A stretch of 11,899 bases of DNA from an uncultured Alphaproteobacteria bacterium (lineage in GTDB: Bacteria; Pseudomonadota; Alphaproteobacteria; Micavibrionales; Micavibrionaceae): the NCBI GenBank assembly GCA_946481105.1, contig CAMLMM010000065.1, forward strand, positions 1-11,899, written 5' to 3'. Below the pieces are notes generated by a model. That model ran no database searches. It was not told the origin of the DNA and saw only the letters and a program-made list of their open reading frames with translations. Positions 6,744 to 11,899 of the stretch are shown piece by piece; position 1 is the stretch's first letter, and every line of letters begins with the position of its first letter. The position numbers and the translations under genes are program-made.

Positions 6744-7676
6744 TTAGACTGCCGTAAAATGACGATCAACGAAATCGCGGGGAGCCGGAATTAAGTCCAT
6801 GGTCCGGGCTTCATCGAATGTAACAAGAGCCGCATTTTTGCCATGGCGATCCGGATCAATGGCCGTGCCGTTGAAATCACGAGCCAGAACTACCGGGAAA
6901 TGGACGTTGGCGGAATTCAATTTCATGTCCAACACAACATGCGCCTGAGTATTGAATACATTACCCAGAATTTTAGCCACAACTGGCACAGTCACATCGG
7001 TACGTCCTACAAATTCAGGGGTAAAATTATGATGAGCTAAAGCAGCCTCTGGCAAACCGCGTTTGGCTAGCTCCCGGTTGACATTGCCTTCCTGTGCTAC
7101 CACATCCCGAGTCATAGCAGCCAGTTTCTCTTCCGCAATAGCAGGAAATGCAGATGTCAAAAGTGGCAATGAGCGCACACGGGTCGGTGAGGCCAGGTCG
7201 TCAATCAACCCAACTTCGGTCAGCAAACATTGTTGAAGGGTGATATGCGGCTCGGTCGCGCTTACCAGACGGGATGGGAAATTCCAGCGGCCAGGATTAA
7301 CTGGTTTCGTCATTTCATTCTGCAATAGCAAAATGCGTGGCTCAGCTTCACCTGCTGTGTATACAAGTGGAATTGGGCCAGTTGCCATCGTGTACAGATT
7401 GTCGAAATCGACATTTGGGAAACTAGCGCGTGTTTCCGCAGTAATCTTCTTGCCGCGAAACTCTTCGCGGGTTGGCAGCATGACACCAGTTGCTGCGTAA
7501 ATCTCATCACGCAATGCTACTTTGGTGACAGCAATTGGCGACTCATTATCGACACTTAGATGCGTAGTGCCATCTGCCTCTTGATGAACATTAAACAGGA
7601 AGTACATTTCCTCTGTCTCATGATATGGCGATGCAGCAACATCAGCAGCTTTGGTAGGGTGGGTAATTAAGGTCAT
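6744..7676 (-). CDS. Nudix-like protein with degenerate catalytic motif, function unknown
   Basis: A 310-residue protein. I chose the ATG at 7676 because GAGGAT lies 5 nt upstream; an ATG four codons earlier has no ribosome site and overlaps that signal. Residues 1-100 are unassigned. Residues 113-156 read like a Nudix strand and box: RILLLQN, NPGRWNFPSRLVSATE, then TEVGL. In a working Nudix box, G-x5-E-x7-REUXEEXGU, the glutamates bind catalytic metal. Here the Gly-Gly becomes Ser-Arg, the REU triad is lost and the box is about one residue short; only E142, a Glu at 154 and G156 have counterparts. The family call rests on the surrounding pattern and I expect no standard hydrolase activity. 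A divergent Nudix fold used for ligand binding is possible, as is an unrelated family. The gene stands alone between two terminators. Confidence 0.72.
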   Translation of the reverse strand: MTLITHPTKAADVAASPYHETEEMYFLFNVHQEADGTTHLSVDNESPIAVTKVALRDEIYAATGVMLPTREEFRGKKITAETRASFPNVDFDNLYTMATGPIPLVYTAGEAEPRILLLQNEMTKPVNPGRWNFPSRLVSATEPHITLQQCLLTEVGLIDDLASPTRVRSLPLLTSAFPAIAEEKLAAMTRDVVAQEGNVNRELAKRGLPEAALAHHNFTPEFVGRTDVTVPVVAKILGNVFNTQAHVVLDMKLNSANVHFPVVLARDFNGTAIDPDRHGKNAALVTFDEARTMDLIPAPRDFVDRHFTAV

Positions 7677-7680
7677 TTTA

Positions 7681-7686
7681 ATCCTC
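7681..7686 (-). promoter_or_regulatory. Ribosome binding site deciding the start of the Nudix-like gene
   Basis: GAGGAT on the minus strand is 5 nt before the ATG at 7676. It overlaps the alternative ATG at 7688, which itself has no Shine-Dalgarno sequence, so the downstream start is favoured. Confidence 0.65.
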
Positions 7687-7724
7687 ATAAAAACTTGTTG
7701 AGTGGTTACTGATGGAACATCTAC

Positions 7725-7751
7725 AAAAAACCACCTTCAACTGGTTGGTTT
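7725..7751 (-). terminator. Rho-independent terminator of nnr
   Basis: On the minus strand AAACCAACC pairs with GGTGGTTT (one bulged A) around AGTTGAA and runs into six T. It lies 32 bp after the nnr stop codon. The stem is weaker than the other two terminators, so some read-through into the Nudix-like gene is possible. No clear promoter was seen between it and that gene. Confidence 0.65.
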
Positions 7752-7783
7752 GATATCATAAGTTCAGCAATGCCGTCAACAAA

Positions 7784-9265
7784 TTATGAAAAAAGATTTT
7801 TCAGGGCTTCTGGCAATTTATCGGCCATATCCGCCGAAATCAGGCCCGGGCCATAGTTTTCAGCGATTTTTCCATGCAGCCACACTGCCGCGCAGGCCGC
7901 ATCAAACGGGTCCAGAATGCGCCGTGCGGCCAGTCCGGCAATCATGCCCGCCAGAACATCCCCCGTTCCGGCCGTCGCGAGCCAGCCGGTCCCAGTCGTA
8001 TTCACCACCATACGGTCATCCGGGGACGCGATCACCGTATCCGCACCTTTCAGGACGATAACCGCCCCGCTCTTGCGTGCGGCGGCATAGGCACGTTCCA
8101 GTTTGGATGCCGTGGGGTCGATATCCGGGAATATACGCGCGAATTCACCTTCATGCGGGGTCAATATGCAATGACCACCGAGCGCCTTGATAAAGGTCCG
8201 GTGATCATCGGCAAAGACCGTCAACGCGTCCGCATCAAGCACGCAGATACGCAACGGGTCCGACTGAACGGCATCAAACACAGCTTTTTTGAGCGCCGCC
8301 GGATGATCCTGTCCGGCCCCCGGCCCCATCAGAACGACATTGCGGCGGATATCTTTCAGATGTTCTTTGAACCGGGCCAGTTCGGATATGGTTTCGACCA
8401 TCAGGCTGGGACAATACGCGCGATATGTCGACGCCGCATCCGGATAGGACACAACGCTGACCAGACCAGCACCAGCACGCAGCGCCGCAACGGACGCCAG
8501 ACACCCGGCCCCGGTCATCACCCGGCCGCCCAGCACCACAACATGACCATGATCGTATTTATGCGCGGACAGGGATTTATCGGCAATATCAACACCCCAG
8601 CCATTTTCAGGGGAATTTTCCAGCAGGAACGGTCCGAGAGGTTCCAGCACATCTTCGCCGATACCAATATCGGCCACAACAATCTCGCCACAGGCCAACC
8701 GCGCCGGCATCAGCACATGCGCGGGTTTTTTCCAGCCAAAGGTAATGGTCAATTCCGCCTGCGGCGTCATAAACTGGCACATGCCTGTATCGGCTTCAGC
8801 ACCGGATGGCAGATCAATCGCTATAACCGGACATTCACATTCACGGAGGGCCACCAGCAAATCCGCAATCACGCCATCGACATCGCGTGACAGCCCGGTC
8901 CCGAACACGGCATCGACAATCAGGCCCGACTCAGGCAATTCCAGTTCATCAAACGGGATGATTTCCCCGTTCCAGCCTTCGGCCGCCCGTGATGCATCTC
9001 CCTGAAGGTCATGAATGTCCACGGCGCATGCTATCGTAACCGGCCAATTTTTCTTTTTCAGGGCGGCGGCGGCGATAAATCCGTCCCCGCCATTATTGCC
9101 GGGACCGCATAAAACCAAAATATCCTGTTTTTCATACCGCGCGCCAATTTCATCGGCGACCGCCTTTCCGGCACGCTGCATCAGCGTAAAGGACTGGGTT
9201 TTTCCTTTGGCGGCAGCTTTTTCAGCTTCTTTCATCTGCTGGGAAGAGAGAATCGCGGAACTCAT
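7784..9265 (-). CDS. nnr: Bifunctional NAD(P)H-hydrate epimerase / ADP-dependent dehydratase
   Basis: A 493-residue two-domain enzyme that repairs damaged NADH and NADPH. The N-terminal YjeF_N epimerase (about 1-220) interconverts the R and S hydrates of NAD(P)H: GPGNNGGDG at 54-62 forms the nucleotide-binding loop, and VDAVFGTG (D118) and IDLPSG follow. The C-terminal ribokinase-like dehydratase (about 230-493) removes water using ADP: KYDHGHVVVLGG, GAGLVSV, MGPGAG, LDADAL, LTPHEGEF and VLKGADT appear in family order, ending in ATAGTGDVLAG at 430-440, whose D436 is the expected catalytic base. Both domains look intact and the length is normal. A TTG two codons upstream is possible, but I start at the ATG at 9265; neither has a strong ribosome site. 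The product acts in the cytosol. It appears to be a single-gene unit. Confidence 0.96.
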   Translation of the reverse strand: MSSAILSSQQMKEAEKAAAKGKTQSFTLMQRAGKAVADEIGARYEKQDILVLCGPGNNGGDGFIAAAALKKKNWPVTIACAVDIHDLQGDASRAAEGWNGEIIPFDELELPESGLIVDAVFGTGLSRDVDGVIADLLVALRECECPVIAIDLPSGAEADTGMCQFMTPQAELTITFGWKKPAHVLMPARLACGEIVVADIGIGEDVLEPLGPFLLENSPENGWGVDIADKSLSAHKYDHGHVVVLGGRVMTGAGCLASVAALRAGAGLVSVVSYPDAASTYRAYCPSLMVETISELARFKEHLKDIRRNVVLMGPGAGQDHPAALKKAVFDAVQSDPLRICVLDADALTVFADDHRTFIKALGGHCILTPHEGEFARIFPDIDPTASKLERAYAAARKSGAVIVLKGADTVIASPDDRMVVNTTGTGWLATAGTGDVLAGMIAGLAARRILDPFDAACAAVWLHGKIAENYGPGLISADMADKLPEALKNLFS

Positions 9266-9424
9266 ATGCAAGTTTATGACTTAATTTGGTAATGGCTTCA
9301 AGGCCCAAGGAAATAAACAGCATACCCAGAGTTGCATGATATATATGTACATGATAAGAATAGGCCTGACTTCCAAAATGACCGCTTTACTAGACTGCGT
9401 TTTTTCCTGCTTTTTTTGGAATAG
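9266..9424. promoter_or_regulatory. Divergent intergenic region between nnr and the sensor kinase
   Basis: This 159-bp gap must hold the promoters of both flanking genes. An AT-rich core (GATATATATGTACATGATAAG, within about 9338-9357) lies between TTGCAT at 9332 and a weak -10-like TAAGAA at 9355, 17 bp apart, pointing toward the kinase. The match is poor and I could not settle either start. I saw no FNR/FixK-type TTGAT-N4-ATCAA box. Confidence 0.3.
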
Positions 9425-11899
9425 ATGAATATGTTTTCCCCGCGTGCGTTGCCAGAGGATTTTCCTAAATTCGACCTGAAGATCACCTTCATGGCCTGCA
9501 TTGTGGCCATGCTTTCCTCTATCCTTGTGGGTGGCCTGTATTATAACCGTACAACCGAGATTGCCCTTAATAGTGGTAAGCAGAAACTTGAAGCGCGCAC
9601 CAATGTCCTCGTCCCGGCTTTCAAGGCTACATTCAATCAATTAAAAAGCGATGCGTTCATTCTCGCCCACTCCCCCAGCACTGAAAGCTACATAAGGACA
9701 ATTGAGAATAAAGGCATTGATCCTGAAACGGGACGAACAACCGAAAGCGTTTTGACTTCGGCCAATCTCTTTTATGCCACGATACTCCAGTTGCGCCCCT
9801 CCTACACGCAGGTCCGTTTCATTGGGATTGCTGATAAAGGGCGTGAACTGATACGCGTGAATCGTGGGCCAAACAGCATTGAAAGGGTTTCACCTGAAAA
9901 GCTGCAGCAAAAGGCTGCGGAACCATATTTTGTTGAATCACTATCCCTAAAGCCGGATGAAACTTACATGTCGGCCGTGACTTTAAATCGGGAGCACGGC
10001 AAACCTGATGGCACCCATACCGTAACAATCCGCTTTGTTGTTCCTGTGTTCAACCCGCAGGATAATTTGCTTTTTGGTTTTATTGTCATCAACTGTGACT
10101 TTGCCAGGCTGTTACAGGAAAGCATAAGTAACAATGCCTATGCGAATAACCTTATTCTCATTAATGAAGCTGGGGATTATATGGAATCGGTCTCCAGCCC
10201 GCAAATGAGCGATATTCATTTTCATGAAGACGAAGATTATAACCCACCCTCCATCGTAAGGGCTGTTAGAGAAGTCTCACCCATGCCGACGGCCTCCCTT
10301 ACTCATAAAATAAAAGGCAAAGAATTTGATGTTTATTATACCAAATTACCCTACAGCAGCCTTATAACCAAAGCGAATGGCTTCCTTGGAATAGCACTCA
10401 TAGAAGAACGCCACAAACTCCTGGCTACGGCCTACACAACACGCGATGAAAGTCTTATTCTGGCGATATTTGCCATTATTATATCCGCTATTCTGGCCTG
10501 GCCCGTCGCGAGCGCCCTGAATAGCCATCTTCGCAAAGTCGCCTCGCAGCTTAACACGTCAAAAAGTTCCGAAAACAAAGCCCTGATGCAGTTAAGCGCA
10601 ATCATCAACAATGCTGTCGATGGATTAATTACCATTGACCATGCCGGTATCGTAAAATCCTTTAACCCTGCTTGTGAGAAGATTTTTGGCTATACAAGCA
10701 GCGAAGTCATTGGAAAAAACATCAAAATGCTGATGCCGGATAAATACGCGCTACATCATGACGGCTACCTGCAGAATTACCAAAGAACGCACGATCCTAA
10801 AATCATCGGCATTGGCCGGGAAGTCGAAGGCCTCAAAAAAAATGGCGATATTTTCCCCATGGACCTGTCAGTAGCTGAAATCCGCTTGGATGGCGAAGTT
10901 TTCTATAGCGGCATTATCCGCGATATAACCGAACGCAAAGAGGCCGAAAAGCGCATCCTGGATTCAAAGGCTTCAGAAAGCAAACTCCTGGCGCAGCTTA
11001 ATGCGATTATCAACAATGCTGTTGATGGGTTAATTACCATCGACCATACCGGGATTGTTAAATCCTTCAACCCTGCCTGCGAAAGAACCTTTGGGTATGC
11101 AAGCAGCGAAGTCATCGGAAAAAACATCAAAATGCTGATGCCGGATAAATATGCCGTTCACCACGACCAGTATCTTCAAAACTATCAGACAACGCATGAG
11201 CCCAAAATCATCGGCATTGGCCGTGAAGTCGAAGGGCGCAGGAAAAATGGCGATATTTTCCCCATGGATCTGTCAGTGGCCGAAGTTCGCCTGAATGACG
11301 AAGTTTTCTACAGCGGCATTATCCGCGATATAACCGAACGCAAGCACGCGGAACAACGTATTCTCGACACGAATACAGCCCTTCTTAAAAGCAATGCCGA
11401 GCTTGATGACTTCGCGTATATCGCCTCCCACGATTTGAAAGAACCGCTTCGCGCTATCCACAATCACTCCCGGTTCCTGCTGGAAGATTACGCATCCAAG
11501 CTGGAAGAGGACGGGCAGAAACGGCTGCATCGTTTGTTGGAAGTCACTTTGCGTATGGAAAAACTGATTGATGATCTGTTGTCATTTTCGCGGCTCAGCC
11601 GCAGCGAAATGGCCATGAATAACGTCGATATGAATCTGGTTGTTCAGGACGTTATTAAAAATATCGAGTCGTATCTTGAAGAAAAAAATGCAAAAGTAAT
11701 TGTTCCCTCACCACTTCCATTTGCAATCTGTGATAGAGTTCGTGTAGTATCTATACTTCAGAACCTGGTAATCAACGGTATTAAATACAATGATAACGAT
11801 GAAAAAATCATCGAAATTGGCTTTAAAGAGTCACAACCGCGGAACGAAACAGTAGAAAGAAATGTTTTCTATGTGAAGGATAATGGTATCGGGATTGCC
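9425..11899 (+). CDS. Transmembrane sensor histidine kinase with Cache-like domain and two FixL-like PAS domains (partial)
   Basis: The frame runs from the ATG at 9425, directly after an in-frame TAG, to the window edge without a stop: 825 codons, 3' end missing. TM1 is about 20-40. A periplasmic region of about 300 residues (QVRFIGIADKGRELIRVNR, LQQKAAEPYFVESL, TIRFVVPVF) resembles double-Cache sensor domains. TM2 is about 344-362. PAS1 (about 388-500) and PAS2 (about 523-635) are almost identical and each has an HD-x-Y histidine (H445, H580) and a GIGR arginine (R465, R600) as in FixL. The kinase core has the H box SHDLKEPLR with H669, the N box around N780 and DNGIGIA at 819-825. This resembles phytochrome-type kinases. 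I infer autophosphorylation at H669 in response to an extracytoplasmic ligand and possibly oxygen. No partner regulator is visible. A GGA 4 nt before the ATG is the only ribosome signal; Met3 is an alternative start. Confidence 0.93.
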   Translation, partial: MNMFSPRALPEDFPKFDLKITFMACIVAMLSSILVGGLYYNRTTEIALNSGKQKLEARTNVLVPAFKATFNQLKSDAFILAHSPSTESYIRTIENKGIDPETGRTTESVLTSANLFYATILQLRPSYTQVRFIGIADKGRELIRVNRGPNSIERVSPEKLQQKAAEPYFVESLSLKPDETYMSAVTLNREHGKPDGTHTVTIRFVVPVFNPQDNLLFGFIVINCDFARLLQESISNNAYANNLILINEAGDYMESVSSPQMSDIHFHEDEDYNPPSIVRAVREVSPMPTASLTHKIKGKEFDVYYTKLPYSSLITKANGFLGIALIEERHKLLATAYTTRDESLILAIFAIIISAILAWPVASALNSHLRKVASQLNTSKSSENKALMQLSAIINNAVDGLITIDHAGIVKSFNPACEKIFGYTSSEVIGKNIKMLMPDKYALHHDGYLQNYQRTHDPKIIGIGREVEGLKKNGDIFPMDLSVAEIRLDGEVFYSGIIRDITERKEAEKRILDSKASESKLLAQLNAIINNAVDGLITIDHTGIVKSFNPACERTFGYASSEVIGKNIKMLMPDKYAVHHDQYLQNYQTTHEPKIIGIGREVEGRRKNGDIFPMDLSVAEVRLNDEVFYSGIIRDITERKHAEQRILDTNTALLKSNAELDDFAYIASHDLKEPLRAIHNHSRFLLEDYASKLEEDGQKRLHRLLEVTLRMEKLIDDLLSFSRLSRSEMAMNNVDMNLVVQDVIKNIESYLEEKNAKVIVPSPLPFAICDRVRVVSILQNLVINGIKYNDNDEKIIEIGFKESQPRNETVERNVFYVKDNGIGIA
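10586..10966 (+). repeat. Direct repeat, copy 1 (PAS1 plus linker)
   Basis: This segment matches 10991-11371 at an exact offset of 405 bp, without any indel that I could see. Long stretches are identical in DNA, for example around AAAAAACATCAAAATGCTGA and through the ATAACCGAACGCAA end. It encodes PAS1 and the start of the following helix (RILD). Confidence 0.85.
10991..11371 (+). repeat. Direct repeat, copy 2 (PAS2 plus linker)
   Basis: Second copy of the unit that begins at 10586. Many differences are third-position changes, but some alter residues (for example LHHDGY becomes VHHDQY). It encodes PAS2 and the linker into the kinase H box. The frame-preserving 135-codon spacing points to an internal tandem duplication. 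Confidence 0.85.

Noticed and set aside
7874..8890. 338-codon open frame on the plus strand
   Set aside because: Antisense to nnr, rich in Arg, His and Gln as expected of a mirrored frame in a GC-rich gene, with no recognisable domain.
9335..9353. Palindromic operator in the divergent gap (CATG...CATG)
   Set aside because: Only the four outer bases on each side are symmetric; the AT-rich centre does not pair.
9281..9640. 119-codon minus-strand open frame across the nnr/kinase gap
   Set aside because: It overlaps the well-supported N-terminus of the sensor kinase, and its translation shows no domain or ribosome site.

Overview
The window looks like part of an alphaproteobacterial chromosome of moderate GC. 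The trigger factor, the bifunctional NAD(P)HX repair enzyme and the FixL-like PAS sequences all suggest this. A relative of the Micavibrio/Rhodospirillales group is possible, but that is a guess from sequence style and was not tested. Most genes lie on the minus strand. The exception is a sensor kinase at the right edge, which runs the other way.

Region 1 (1-4996, minus strand) is a tight operon of three large type IV prepilin-like proteins, read from 4910 down past the left edge. Genes 1 and 2 overlap by 13 bp, and 27 bp separate genes 2 and 3. Gene 3 is open to the window edge at 751 codons. All three have a prepilin leader, one N-terminal hydrophobic helix and a body of roughly 200 residues that is recognisably shared. 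A tail-fibre-like segment follows at nearly the same residue position in each, and then a different cysteine-containing C-terminus. Gene 3 lacks the usual Glu+5 and ends in tandem Cys/Trp repeats. I read the trio as minor pilins or tip adhesins of a surface filament. This is the least familiar part of the window. A candidate promoter with a palindrome between its hexamers precedes it.

Region 2 (5047-6660, minus strand) is housekeeping: a promoter, tRNA-Leu(UAG), the trigger factor gene tig and a strong UUCG-loop terminator. The tRNA and tig are probably transcribed together.

Region 3 (6692-9265, minus strand) holds two genes with their own terminators. One is a 310-residue protein whose Nudix-like motif has lost most catalytic residues. 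The other is nnr, a two-domain enzyme that repairs hydrated NAD(P)H.

Region 4 (9425-11899, plus strand) is a membrane-bound hybrid of a periplasmic Cache-like sensor, two nearly identical FixL-like PAS domains and a histidine kinase core, cut off by the window edge. Both PAS copies keep the His and Arg that serve haem and oxygen binding in FixL, so an oxygen or redox input is plausible. No response regulator is visible here. No mobile element, CRISPR array, recombinase or rRNA was seen.
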